A stretch of 64,000 nucleotides of DNA from Zeugodacus cucurbitae (GCF_028554725.1 NC_071667.1:28477501-28541500), one strand, 5' to 3'; shown: positions 11,663 to 23,063, counted from the first letter of the stretch. A program made the numbers and translations. Notes: generated from the letters alone by a model not told the origin.

Positions 11663-13057
11663 TGTAAGGAAGGGCTAAGTTCGGGTGTAACTAAACATTT
11701 TAAACTCTCGCAATTTATATATGAAATTTTATAAAGGCAACACACAATTTAATCTACATTTTCGAGAATAACGAAAATCATCATATACATATAGTATATG
11801 AAGGCTGAGGAAATTCTTGAACCGATTCCACCAGCAAGGTACACTATTTCTAAGCCATACGCTCACCTAATTTGGCTAAGATATTCCACATAAAAGCCCA
11901 CCGTATTTTTGGAAAATCTTTAATTAGGTATATGGTAGCTAGGGGAAGTTATGACCTGATTTTAACCATTTTGGGTATAAATACACACTATTAATAGAAA
12001 AAGATTTCCCCTCAATTACATTAAAATATCTGAGAGATTTTCCCATATTTTCGGTAAAAAATTGCCATAAGGCACTGAGTTCTTCATGTTCGATATCAGG
12101 GACCTTGAACACTTACATATTTTCACATTTCGACAATTTCAAATCTCAAATTTTACATCTCAAAAATTATTTGTGTAAAGTTTTATTCCGCTATCTTCAT
12201 TGGTTCTTAATAAATACATATATTATAAAGTGAACGAATCGGATGGAATTAAAAAATTAATCATATGGGAAGTAGGCGTAGTTGTGAACCGATTTCGTCC
12301 ATTTTTCATCCGTGTTATCAGAGTGTCAAGAAAATATTATATTTTATTGAAATCGGTCAAGCAGTTCCAGAATTTTTAACCCATAAGTGGGCGACGTCAC
12401 GCCCATTTCACATTTACAAAAAGTCTGAGTGCAGCATCCTTCTGCCATTTCTTATGTGAAATTTAGTGTTTCTGGCGTTTTTCGTTACTGAGTTAACTCA
12501 CTTTTAGTACTTTTCAACCTAACCTTTGTATGGGAGGTGGTCGTGGTTATTATCCGATTTCAACTATTTTCAAGGTGTGTGATGGGGTACATAAGGGAAG
12601 TGACTGCTGAAAGTTTGGTTCAACCTATTTGGGGGCGGCGTCACGCCCTCTTCCCAAAAAAAAACACATCGAAATATGCTCCTCCCAATCGTGATCCTTT
12701 GTAACAAATACAATTATCATTACTTTATTTATGGCTTAGTTATGACACTTTATAAGTTTTCTATTACCATCATTTTGTAATCCGATGTCGCCAATTTTCG
12801 ATAGCAACCCTCCAACAGTTCCAAGGATAAATGTGTACCAAGTTTCGTGAGGATCTTTATTTTTACACAAGTTAACCGTTGCACGAATGGACAAACGGAC
12901 GCACAAACAGACATCCGGATTTGAACTCGTCTCGTCATCCTGATCAATTTGATTTATATAACCCTATCTAACTCGCTTAGTTTTATGATTTACAATGTGA
13001 ACACAACTGTTATACTCTCTTTGCAACTTGTTGTTTTCATACCTGCGAGAATATGAA
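11663..13057 (+). repeat. Hairpin-ended interspersed repeat, full length but diverged
   Basis: Starts acatgtaaggaagggctaag. The left stem is decayed (GTTCGGGTGTAACTAAAC), so only one arm is intact. It ends near 13057 with cctgcgagaatatg. Both the hairpin and the tetranucleotide tract have more substitutions than in the copies at 2912 and 7924, suggesting an older insertion. Confidence 0.75.
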
Positions 13058-13675
13058 AAAAGATCAGGCAACTCAGTCCAACTATCAAGAATCACGCGTG
13101 TCATTATTCTTCGCATACGCAAAAAAATAAGGGATTCTTTCACTTAATATAGATAGTATACGCCCCAGAGTGCTGCAACGGGTATTCTGATTTTGTTGGA
13201 TCAAAGTTTTCAGTATGAATACATGTATTGACCGCTAGGAGACGAGTTCAAAACGAACGAGCCTTTCGCGACACTCGAATCACAAGCATATACATATGTT
13301 TGTTTTAATAGAGTACCGAGTTGACACTTGTTTATGATCGAGCTGGAACTTTAAACCCGATCATATTGAATGTGATCGAATTACACACGAGTGTGCACAA
13401 AATTTGACAATATGTATGTTTGAAATCGGCAGTCATGCTATTATTGCATAGTGATCATCAACGATTAGTGGTTTTGTTTGTTTTGTTTACTTTTTATTTT
13501 ATTATATTTTATTTATTTCTATTATTCATTGTTTTTTTACCTGAAATTTATAATTTAAAAAAATTCAAAATATTTAAGTGCAGTAAATGCTTTTTTTATG
13601 ATTTGTTAATTAATAAATGAAATAAGTTTTGAGTGAATTCTATTCTTAAATTGAATTATTCTTTTTTAATATGTA
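13058..13675. other. Non-coding stretch left of the Tigger element
   Basis: AT-rich, with a T-rich run at about 13470-13540 and a cluster of GATC palindromes (13335-13450). No gene, RNA or transposon end is recognised. Confidence 0.3.
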
Positions 13676-15856
13676 CACTGGGGCCCCGGTTTGCGTCGAC
13701 CCGATTTGCGTCGTTTCGATTTGCGTCGCAAAATATGTATGTACATACTAGAGACCTCTAGTACATACATATGTATTGTACAATGTTTTCAATTTGCGTC
13801 GTTAATTTCAATTTCGGTCGTTTGAATGCCTACGTATGCAGCAATGTACATATGTATATACATACAGAAAACAATTTTTCCGTAAAAATTTCGGCAAAGA
13901 ATTTCCGTCGCAGTTGCAGTTTCAGTTGGCTATTAATCACGCGAAAAAATGAGTCAAAAGCGCAAACAAATCAGTGTCGAATTGAAATTAGACATACTAA
14001 AACGTTTTAAGTCGGGTGAAAAAGCCATTGACATCGCAAAACATCTTAACTTAGCTTCGTCTACTGTAAGGACAATTTGCAACCGAGATGCTGACCAAAT
14101 CACAAAATTTGCAAAAACTGCTACCTCGCTACAGTCACAACAAGTCAAAGTAAGAAGTCCGCTGTTGATTAAAATGGAAGCTCTTCTGCCGGTTTGGATT
14201 GATAATGAGAACCAAAGAAAAGTGCCCCTGAGCAAAATGATTATTCAAAATAAGGCCATCAGCATCTTTCATGATCTACAGAATGATACTCCATCAACAA
14301 GCAGTGGAAGTTCTGAAAAATTTGAAGCAAGTAACGGTTGGTTCCAACGCTTTAAATCTAGGGCAAATTTGCATAATATCTCTCTAAAGGGGGAATCGGC
14401 TAGCGCTGATAAGCCAGCTGCGGAAAAATTTAAGCTTGAACTACAAGCTATTGTCAAAGAAGGGGGATATTCTCGCAAGCAGGTCTTGAATGTCGATGAA
14501 ACTGGCTTGTATTGGAAGCGGTTGCCTAAAAAAACCTACGTTTCCAAGGCCGAAAAATCTGCTCCTGGGTATAAAGCCTCTAAAGATCGACTTACCCTTC
14601 TTCTAGGTGGAAACGCAGAAGAGGATTTTAAATTCAAGCCATTTCTTATTTACCAGTCTGAGAATCCAAGAGCCCTTAAAAATGTGAATAGAAGTGATCT
14701 TCCGGTTCACTGGCGTGCTAATAAGAAAGCATGGATGACTGCCACGCTATTTACAGATTGGATTAAAAATTGCGCTGTTCCCGAACTGAAAGATTATTGT
14801 TGCTCTCAAAAGATTGATTTTAAAATGCTGTTACTGATGGACAATGCTCCAGGACATCCCATATATTCAGATGATATTTCTGAAAATATAAAAATTGTTT
14901 TTATGCCTCCTAACACCACCTCTATCATACAGCCGATGGATCAAGGCGTAATATCCAACTTTAAGTCTTACTATCTACGGCGAACATTTTCTCAACTTAT
15001 AGAAGCAACTGATAAAGCAGATAAATTAACCATACCGCAGTTTTGGAAGGATTACAATATCAAGATGGCTGTCGAAAATATTGGTTTTGCATGGAAAAAA
15101 GTTAAAGTGACTTGTATGAATGGAAGTTGGGGAAATATATGGCCAGAGTGCTTGCTTAAAAACAATGTTCCGATTAACGATATACCAACTGTTCGGGAAG
15201 AAATTGCTAATCTGGCTAGGGAAAACAATATTGAAGGAATGGGGATTGAGGATATCAACGAACTGTTAAACTTACATGATGAAGAGCTCACAAACGAAAT
15301 GTTATTAACTTTTGGTACTGAACATACGTTGGATGATGAAACTGATCCGACCGTTATCCAAACAGAACCAAAAAAGCTAACAACTGCGCAAATTGCAAAA
15401 GCGATGGAACTGGTAGAACAGGCGATTGAAATGTTTTGCAACAATGATCCCGATGAAAATCGTAGTGCCAAGGCAAGTCAATCTCTTTCCGACGCCATAC
15501 AATGCTACAAAAATGTTTACATGGAGAAAAAAGCAATTTTTATACAACAAACTTTGGACGCATTTTTATGCAATAATGTAACTCAGCCCGAAGAAATTAT
15601 GGACGACTAAGGTTTTAATTTCATCGCATTTCTTTTTTAAATTGCTGTTTTGCTTTAAAAATGTGAGTTTGTTTTTATAGATATATACATACATATATAT
15701 AGATTAAAATAAATGTTTTGTATGCTATTTGCTATGCATTTTTTTTAAATCAGGAACAAATTAAAAATATTTTGCAGTAAGTATATGGGGAAATGTGTTT
15801 CGATTTGCGTCGTGTCTCTACGGTCCCCATTAACGACGCAAACCGGGGCCCCAGTG
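13676..15856 (+). mobile_element. Tigger/pogo DNA transposon, apparently intact
   Basis: The element is 2181 bp, bounded by TA on both sides (13674-13675 and 15857-15858). The first 23 bases of each end are perfect inverted repeats starting CACTGGGGCCCCGG. The 9-mer TTTGCGTCG occurs at 13690, 13705 and 13720, an exact 15-base spacing, again at 13793 and 15804, and inverted at 15835. These are probable transposase-binding sites. A single uninterrupted transposase frame lies between the ends. Perfect ends plus an open frame suggest recent insertion. Confidence 0.93.
13949..15610 (+). CDS. Tigger-type (CENP-B-like) transposase
   Basis: A 553-codon single-exon frame encoding a cut-and-paste transposase of the pogo/Tigger group, related in layout to TIGD1, jerky and CENP-B. 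Residues 1-50 are a psq/CENP-B N-terminal helix-turn-helix. Residues about 65-145 are a CENPB-type DNA-binding domain ending near GWFQRFKSRANLHN. The DDE_1 catalytic domain follows, with Asp183 in NVDETG, Asp298 in LLMDNAPGHP and Asp331 in QPMDQGVIS. The last two are separated by 32 residues, as in Tigger-type enzymes. The acidic C-terminal part ends before the right terminal repeat. The start was chosen because it immediately precedes the MSQKRK basic segment and gives the family's usual N-terminus. No frameshift or internal stop is present, and all three catalytic residues are kept, so it may still be active. Long antisense frames over it are shadows. Confidence 0.93.
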   Translation: MSQKRKQISVELKLDILKRFKSGEKAIDIAKHLNLASSTVRTICNRDADQITKFAKTATSLQSQQVKVRSPLLIKMEALLPVWIDNENQRKVPLSKMIIQNKAISIFHDLQNDTPSTSSGSSEKFEASNGWFQRFKSRANLHNISLKGESASADKPAAEKFKLELQAIVKEGGYSRKQVLNVDETGLYWKRLPKKTYVSKAEKSAPGYKASKDRLTLLLGGNAEEDFKFKPFLIYQSENPRALKNVNRSDLPVHWRANKKAWMTATLFTDWIKNCAVPELKDYCCSQKIDFKMLLLMDNAPGHPIYSDDISENIKIVFMPPNTTSIIQPMDQGVISNFKSYYLRRTFSQLIEATDKADKLTIPQFWKDYNIKMAVENIGFAWKKVKVTCMNGSWGNIWPECLLKNNVPINDIPTVREEIANLARENNIEGMGIEDINELLNLHDEELTNEMLLTFGTEHTLDDETDPTVIQTEPKKLTTAQIAKAMELVEQAIEMFCNNDPDENRSAKASQSLSDAIQCYKNVYMEKKAIFIQQTLDAFLCNNVTQPEEIMDD

Positions 15857-15858
15857 TA

Positions 15859-16240
15859 CTATGTACGTCTAATATTCATATTATTCAACAAACGAAGCTA
15901 AAATAGAACGCCACATCCCGACGCCAACATACATTCATATGTATGTGTGTACGTATGTTTATCTATTATTCTTTGGTCTTCGAGTGCCACTAGAGTGTGT
16001 TGATCACAATCAACACGTGTACGACACTCCCGAAAAAATAATATACATACACAAAATCCGAGTTTCCTGCTTGAACTCGAAGATAGGAGCGTCGTGATTG
16101 TTCGTTTGCGTTATTTTCGCTTCGGGTTCCAAACTCGATCGAAGACGTGTTTGAAGAGTGTTACGACATACTCGTACCAATTGAAACTAGTGTGATTGAA
16201 CAGACTCGAACATACCCGAAGCTGCTCTCCCGCTTAACTG
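15859..16240. other. Non-coding stretch between Tigger and the modSP fragment
   Basis: No gene recognised. It contains short near-palindromes around gtgttgatcacaatcaacacg (16000-16018) and several ACTCGAA-like words. Nothing can be assigned. Confidence 0.3.
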
Positions 16241-16474
16241 TGCTGCGGGAGAGTTTATGAATAAGTATACTATTTATATAGTTCTCGTCATCATTTTCCA
16301 AATTAATTCCGGCTCCACTATCATCTTCGCATAGAGTGCCATTTCTATCCAGTTGGTATTTTGGGCGCACATACATATAGGTCTGATGCAGTTCGGTTTT
16401 GTTAAATACATCGCCAAATTTATTTTCATTCTTCGTCCAACTATGAAGAAATGCTCGATTGGACTTTGTAATAT
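16241..16474 (-). pseudogene. Duplicated fragment of modSP last exon
   Basis: The minus strand here aligns with modSP exon 7 at about 2404-2671 over the whole length. Shared blocks include SNRAFLHSWTKNENKFGDVF and NGTLC. Relative to modSP it has a 36-base in-frame deletion that removes the segment with the cysteine of LPNADC. It also carries CEDDSGAG instead of CEGDSGAG, so the glycine of the oxyanion hole is now Asp. The frame remains open through the fragment and about 80 bases beyond. It has no exon for the His or Asp of the triad, no signal peptide and no stop in the modSP position. It lies about 5.4 kb upstream of modSP in the same orientation, consistent with partial local duplication. 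Confidence 0.8.
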
Positions 16475-16590
16475 GTATAGTTTATAGGGGCTGGAAGAAT
16501 TCGTGGACCGATTTCGCCATATTCAAGGTTATACATGCACTTAATTGTGTTAAGATGTCTTACATATTTACTGATATATACAATATTAAT
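16475..16590 (+). repeat. Fragment of a hairpin-ended repeat
   Basis: The piece containing ataggggctggaagaattcgtggaccgatttcgccatattcaag matches the internal part of the divergent repeat in modSP intron 2 (about 7180-7262), including tacatatttactgatatata. It abuts the modSP exon-7 fragment, so exon and intronic repeat have been brought together by deletion or a compound duplication. Confidence 0.55.
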
Positions 16591-17012
16591 GCCCGGTTTC
16601 ACAGTCAGTGCTTAGGTTGTGCTTAAGATAAAACAGAAATATTGCGTTTTACAGTTCATACTTAAGATCTGCTTAAGTACTGAAAATGGGAGACTTAAGC
16701 AGTGCTTAAGTAACAGCTGATTTTTGTTTTGAATATTGACTTATTTGTCACAAGAATTTAATTAAAAATTATTTGCTGAAATTTTTTTTGGAATTTCTTG
16801 CATTCAATGACGGTTATATGCTTTCCTGCGAGTTGCAATAGGCGCCCCCACTCGCTTGCGGTGAAATTCGGTATTCGTCGCAAAGTTATTATTCATCAAC
16901 AATAATTTCAATTTGTCAGATGGTATTTGTAAACAAATGTTTTTCATTGTGCTGCCATATATGTATCATAATAGAATTTTATAGAAAATAAGCATCGACT
17001 GTGAAACGCAAA
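16591..17012. mobile_element. Possible MITE with imperfect terminal repeats
   Basis: The left end GGTTTCACAGTCAGTGCTTA and the inverted right end GTTTCACAGTCGATGCTTA (from about 16988-17007) match imperfectly. Inside the left end the motif CTTAAG recurs four times (16620-16710). Such ends resemble Harbinger/ISL2EU-type elements. No clean target duplication was found, so the boundaries are tentative. Confidence 0.35.
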
Positions 17013-17554
17013 AAGTGAAGAAAGTTTATGATTGCCATTATCTTGGAAGTGGCCAGAAACGATTCTTCTCCACATGGTACAACCGACCCAATACTTCCGG
17101 TGTTAGACCAAATATCCTCTGGGTAGCCAACGTGAAGAGAGAAATCGAATCTGTTTCTGCGGTTGTGCGTAGGGTTTGGGACCCACCACATAAAAATTAA
17201 TCACTCAATGAAAAATCGATGAAACCCTCGGATGAGAAACCCCCATTTGATGTCGACCATTGCAAACGTATTAAGGATCATGATTTGATCGCTTGTATGT
17301 ATATTAAAACTTGTGCGGGGAAAGTCTCTTGGCAGGATTGCCAATTAACTTCCCAACGTTGCGTGCATTGTTTGTTGTAGTAAAATTACATAGGTTTGGT
17401 TTTGTGGTTGAGACAGCCAACCAAAGGACTGACTGCCTATTCTTTATTTTACATTCTTGATATGCATATTCTGCCAATGACACATTGGACACATTTGCCT
17501 ATTAGTTAAAATTACAAAATATTGTTGGTGGTATTAATTTGCACCTAGAATACC

Positions 17555-18605
17555 CGGTCCCTTAAATGGGAAGGTGTCTCTGCCCAGTCAGTTGATGTCC
17601 TCATACAACTAAAGGCTGACATCACCGCCATCCAAGAAATGTGATGGACGGGACAAGGACGGAAGAAGGTGGGTCCTTGTGACATCTACTACAGCGGCCA
17701 TATAAAGGAGCGCAAATTTGGTGTTGAATTTGTGGTGGGAGAGAGACTCCGTTGCCAAGTCCTGGCATTCACCCCGGTGGATCGAGGTTATTCAACATAT
17801 CGCTTATTGGCGCCCACGCCCCGACGGAAGAGAAGGTCGATGTGGCCAAGGATACTTTTTATAAGCGCCTAGAACGCACCTATGTTCGCTGCCCCCGTCA
17901 CGATGTCAAAATCGTGCCTGGCGATTTTATCGTTAGGGTGGGTAAAGAAGCTATCTTTGGCACAACGGTCGGAAAATTCAGTCTACATGACGAAACATCG
18001 CCAAACGGCCTGAGGCTGATCGACTTCGCTGGGGCCCGAAATATGGTCGTCTGTAGTACTAGATTCCAGCATAAGGAAATACATCAAGCAATATGGCTAT
18101 CTCCTGATCGAAACACGCGCAACCAAATCGATCATGTTTTGATAGACAATGACTCCAGTGCTTTAGACGTGCGTACGCTCCGAGGACCAAATGGACCACT
18201 ATCTGGAAGGATTTGGATTTTGGCAACGGCAGAAAACGACCTGGTATAATGAGGGTTGCCGTCTCGCACCGGAGAGAAAACAGACTGCCTACCTCACAAC
18301 GTTGCGAACCACCACAACACGTCAGCCATGGAATAGATACCGAGAGCTGAAATCTGCGTTTGCATGGATAAAATTTTTTGCCTCCAATAGGCGCCAAAGC
18401 TTGTAGAATACCCGTGAAAAGAGAATCGGCACACTCCACCTTTTCGCCGATTTCAATGCTGCTTTTAACAGCACGAAAAGCACTATGTCTGAATTTGGTA
18501 TCCCCGTAAATAATACGGCTGTGTAAGCTGACGTTGAGCAACGCCAAAAGCTCCGTCAGGATCAGAAAGGACCTCTCAGAGTTAAAAGAAATACTGTAAT
18601 TTTGC
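17555..18605 (+). pseudogene. RTE-like retrotransposon relic (endonuclease half, internally deleted)
   Basis: In shifted frames the forward strand encodes the start of an APE-type endonuclease (LKADITAIQEM at about 17606), then GAHAPTEEK, TSPNGLRLIDF and DRNTRNQIDHV (17810-18150). It then resumes at the same protein region that follows the endonuclease in the copy at 33407 (RKQTAYL at about 18280). A deletion then joins directly to the region corresponding to 34560-34690 of that copy. Frameshifts and stops make it inactive. It is the only copy here with endonuclease sequence. Confidence 0.8.
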
Positions 18606-19616
18606 AATAGATGGCTCTCTCTTTCTATTAGTGGATGGAAATTTCCAGAGTGTCAGAGGGTTTCGGCGATTCCGTAAGTAATTTGAATGCCAAAAGTTCA
18701 ACACGTTCAGAAAAAAACGTTCTAATAGGAAAAAATATAAAAAAATGGTATCCGTCGAATCCGTCCATTAATTAGTCGATGAATGGATAATAATAACTAT
18801 CGACACTGAAATCCCGATTTCAAGGCATCCATCCAATGACTAAAATAATGATTAATATTGGTGGACTTACCCAAATCCAACGAGTATTCCAAACTAATTC
18901 AATATGTATGATGCGTATAAATTATATGAGGCGTTTATAGAGGTACATGATTGAGTTAAGTGGATTGCCTATGGTTAACGTTACATGTACATAACTCTAA
19001 AGCATCCAAGGAATCAAAAAGTTTTGACGCCTAACGTCGAAAAGCACAAGTACGAAAGATAGTGGAGTCTGAAGGAATGTCAGTACCATAGCACATGTAT
19101 AGACTCAACTCAAGGTACATAATATTTCAGGATTGATAAATTACGATTGATAAATTTGTTATATGTACATTGTAAATAGAGAGATAAGTGAAAAAGTGCC
19201 GATTATTTTAATAAAAATTGTTTTAGTTTATGCAGTATAAATTCGAGAATTTTTATCAATACAACGGTTTCAGTTTTACTAATAAAATATATTATTATAA
19301 TTAATCAATTTTTACCAGAATATTGTATACATGCAAAGGAATAACTTTTTCGACGGTTTTGTGAGTTAGGATATTTAGAAACAATTGGAAAATAGTATCA
19401 AACAAAGTTTAAAATGGAATAATGTTGCCAATCATTGGCTTTCCGATGATATGAACTAATGTATTTGTTGTAAAGATCATTACATCGATCTTAGCGACAG
19501 TCGCGATAGACATTATACATAGAACACAGCAGCCCGTATATTCGTCCGAGAGCGGTCCAGATATTAGTTATTTTCACTGTCATCCTGCGCTTTAAAGGCA
19601 TCATGTAACACATAAT
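18606..19616. other. Non-coding stretch
   Basis: AT-rich intergenic sequence without a supportable gene, RNA or transposon end. Confidence 0.3.
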
Positions 19617-19725
19617 TATACTCTCGCAACAAAGTTGCTAAAGAGAGTATTATAGTTTTGTTCACTTAACGGTTGTTTGTGTCACCAAAAAATAAAAGAG
19701 TTAGATATGGGGTTATATATATATT
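19617..19725 (-). repeat. Terminal piece of a hairpin-ended repeat (reverse)
   Basis: Contains the stem-bearing end tatactctcgcaacaaagttgctaaagagagtattatag, then ttgttcacttaacggttgtttgtg and gagttagatatggggttatata. The copy stops there, where Helitron-like sequence begins. The rest may be the copy that resumes at 21228, with about 260 consensus bases missing. Confidence 0.75.
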
Positions 19726-21237
19726 ATAAAGAGGAAATGTTTGTTTTTTTGTTTGTTTGTGTCGAATAGGCTCCGAAACTACTGAACCGATTTGAAAAAT
19801 TCTTTCACCGTTGGAGTGAGTGACATAGGCTATATTTAGTAAAAAAAAATAGGGTTCCTTACAAAAACTCCGATAATGTAAAAAAAAATCCAAAACATTC
19901 AAAAAACGTCGCGACATCATACGTCTAACTATTACAGTTTTGTCACAATAAGCGATTTTATATAAAAAAATTAATTAAAATACCACTACTTGAAAAGGCT
20001 CTTTATTTATACCTTAGTATTAATCCTTATCGAAATAAATGATTTATATAACTTTTTGAATTATTAGATACATACCATTCAAAAGATATCACGAGTTAAA
20101 AATTTTGAAATTTTTGAATGGTCCTGTGCGGAATTAAAAATAATTGTCGCTTGATAATAATATGATATAAAAATGGATATTCGTGGAAGGCCAGAAAAAG
20201 ATTAGAAAGTGAGTAAATATGAAAAAATTTCGAGGAAGATAATAATAAGAGAATTTTATTCGAGTTGACAAGAAAAATATAAAAGAGAAAACAAAAAATT
20301 ATAATTTGAAGGTTATAATTGTTGCTTTGTTAAAATATTTTTGTTATTGTTCAATTGTATAAGGTTGTGTCGATAGCCCAAAACAATTTGTAACAAATAA
20401 GGAAAGGCTAAGTTCGGGTCCAACCGAATATTTTATACTCTCGCAATTTATTGAAGTAATTTTATTAAGATAACACACAATTTTACCTATATATTCGACA
20501 TAAAGTCGAATAGAAAATCATCATATATAGTATAGGATAGTATTCTGATGTAATTCCAGAACCAATTTCACTCATTTTCACCACCAAGGTTAACGGGAAT
20601 AGGGGCGACTTGGCACCTGTTAGTAGGCAAACATACGGCACATTCGGCCTTGAAATTATTGCAAATGAACGAAACATCAGTCAGCAAAATCGTCAAAAAT
20701 AGCGTTTTAACGAAAATTTTCCAAATATTCAAGAAGTCGTTGGAGGTACTGCACAGGACTTTAAAAGATCTTGATTGTCGATGAACGTTTTTGGTGGAGC
20801 CAGGATTCTGTTCACAGGTGATTTACGCCAGACTCTTCCAATTATTCCTGGATCAACTGTTACTGACGGGCTAATCGCATGCCTAAAGTCATTTAATTTG
20901 TGGCGACACATAAAGAATCGCCAATTAACAACTAACATATGAGTGTTTTTGCAACAATACCAAATTGCGATTGTAGAAATAGTTGGCAATTGACACCTCG
21001 ATGGATTAATAGCATTTCCAATAGATTTCTTTCACTTCATTGACTCGAAAGAGAAGTTTTCCTGACATGAAACCTCAATATGATAACCATAAATGACTGA
21101 TTGAATGACCTATATTGGTGGTAAATAAAAAAATATCGATGATCTTAATGTGACAATTTAGAATTTCGGTCCAAGAGAGTTGACACAGCTACTAACCAGG
21201 ATGACGTAGTCAATTATCCCAAACTATTTAAAAAGTT
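19726..21237 (+). mobile_element. Helitron-derived composite, copy 1
   Basis: Starts with a Helitron 5'-type stretch (gtcgaataggctccgaaactactgaaccgattt, 19762-19794). A block at about 20165-20395 is shared with copy 2, followed by a piece of the hairpin-ended repeat (20398-20595) and a fragment of the PIF1-like helicase. Forward reading at 20780-20930, with small frame shifts, gives FGGARIL, GDLRQTLPIIPGST and CLKSFNLWRHIK, the typical Helitron helicase motif. Stops interrupt it. The right end is fused to another repeat at 21228, so the 3' terminus is lost. Confidence 0.75.
20398..20595 (+). repeat. Left-end piece of the hairpin-ended repeat inside Helitron composite 1
   Basis: Contains ggaaaggctaagttcgggtccaaccgaatattttatactctcgcaatttattg and then the usual internal sequence to accaatttcactcatttt. 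The same junctions occur in copy 2 (59872-60052), so this piece was already part of the composite before it duplicated. Confidence 0.8.
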
Positions 21238-22810
21238 ATAAAAGTAACATTTGGAATAAAGGATCGCACTAGGAAGGGGCATATTTGGATGTGATTTTTT
21301 TGGGGAAGTGTGCGTGGCCCTGCCCCCAAATCGGTTATTTGTTTATATCTCACAAACCAATGGAGCTATATAAACCAAACTTTCTGCAGTCGGTTCTCTT
21401 GCGTATTCCACCACACACCATGAAAATACTTAAAATCGGATAATAACCACCTCCCATAAAAAGCTATGTTGAAAATTACTAAAACTGAGTTAACTCACTA
21501 ACGAAAAACACCACAAACACTAAATTTTACAAAAGAAATAGCAAATGGAAGCAAAATGGAAAATTGGCATGACATCGCCCACTTATGGGTCAAAAACCAT
21601 ATCTCAGGAACTACTCGACAGATTTCAGTGAAATCCGGTATATAATATTTTCTTGACACCCTGATAACACATGTGAAAAATGGATGAAATCGGTTCATAA
21701 CCACGACAACTTCCCATATAACTCAATTTTGAATTCCATCTGATTCCTTCACTTTATAATGTATACATAAGGAACCAATGAAAATAGCGGAAGCAAACTT
21801 TACATAAATAGTGGCTTCATTTGTGAAAAAATAGTCGAAAACGGGCTATAACTTTTCAAGGAACCAGAAATCGAACATGTTGAACTCAGCGCCTGAGGGT
21901 AAATTTTAAGCGAAAATATGGGTATATCTCTTAGATAATTTAATGTAATTCAGAGGAAATTATTTTCTTCTAATAGTGCTCTGTTCCAAAAATTTTTAAA
22001 ATCGGGTCATAACATCTCCTAGCTACCATATACCTAATTAAAGTTGATCTCCTTTTTGCACGGTTAACTGGGACAGTAAATTACTCGTGTACAAAAAACC
22101 GTGCCAAAAAAATAAAATTTTTATATAAAACTCACTATTGGGACCAATTTAAGAAAAAAATCGTGCAAAAAATAGCAAACGTGTAAAAAAGATCTAATTT
22201 TACATGAAATTCTATCTATTCGTACAGTGAGAATTTTCACTGTTGTTGTTGTTATAGACTTTTCTGGTATTATATGTATGTACATATTACTGTTAGAAGC
22301 AACAAACAACAACTATTCTGGGAATGGTAAAAAAATAATAATTTTCAAAGTTCCGTCATTAATCGCTTCTTTTTTCTTACTTCTTCATACAGCTTCATTT
22401 ATTTGTTTACGTATTGAAATTTTTGCAACCTTTTCACTGGCTTTCGAATCTAAGATTTGTATTTTTTATTTTAAACCTAATTTAGAATTTATTAAATTCT
22501 ATTAACGACGATTTGTGACGTATTGACGGATGGCATTTTGATTTTATTGCAAAAAAGTATACAATTAAAATAAAAAATCCGTGGAAAAAAAAAAAAATAA
22601 AACCGTGTAAAAATGGTAACTGGGAAGTGTTCAAAAACACAACGAATGAAATCGGTTCAGGAATTACCTCAGCCCTCATATACTATATATTACGATTTTC
22701 GTTATTCTGGTAAACTTTATGCCGAATTTATGGCAAAAAATTTCTTCAATAAATTGCAAGGGTATTAAATGTTCGGTTGCACAAGAACTTAGCCCTTCCT
22801 TACTTGTTTA
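21228..22810 (-). repeat. Hairpin-ended repeat (reverse) carrying an internal insertion
   Basis: Lacks its first ~300 bases. Otherwise it follows the consensus from aaagttataaaagtaacatttgg to acttagcccttccttacttgttt at 22788-22810. Between about 22045 and 22620 it is interrupted by unrelated sequence. The terminal stem is imperfect (GTTCGGTTGCACAAGAAC). Confidence 0.8.
22045..22620. mobile_element. Unclassified insertion in a hairpin-ended repeat
   Basis: The sequence replaces what should be continuous repeat. Its ends carry a short inverted motif, TTTTTGCACGGTT on the left and AACCGTGTAAAAA on the right. Next to them lie ttaactggga and ggtaactggga. About 575 bp, T-rich, with no conserved protein. 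It is probably a non-autonomous DNA element. Confidence 0.45.
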
Positions 22811-23063
22811 TGTACAATAAACAACTTAATTCGATTCTTTGTACAAAAGAGTTACTCGCATTTTCCTTTCAATTGGCTTGCAAGTGTGGTGTGTGTGTCG
22901 AAATGTATGGAAATTCCATCATCGTTATTTCACGAGTAGCAAAGGATTAAAATGTGACGAAAGGATCACGTGTCAGAGGAAGCCACACTTCAATTTTCAT
23001 CATCAACTTAGCTCTTACTTTTCTCAACACTCTCATGTTTTGCTTGGTGTTCTCATATATGTA

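Noticed and set aside
13954..15536. Several minus-strand frames of 60-139 codons
   Set aside because: They are antisense shadows of the Tigger transposase.
20729..20989. 86-codon minus-strand frame, repeated at 60210-60419
   Set aside because: Its conservation between two copies comes from the helicase remnant on the plus strand, whose motifs are recognisable; the minus-strand frame has none.
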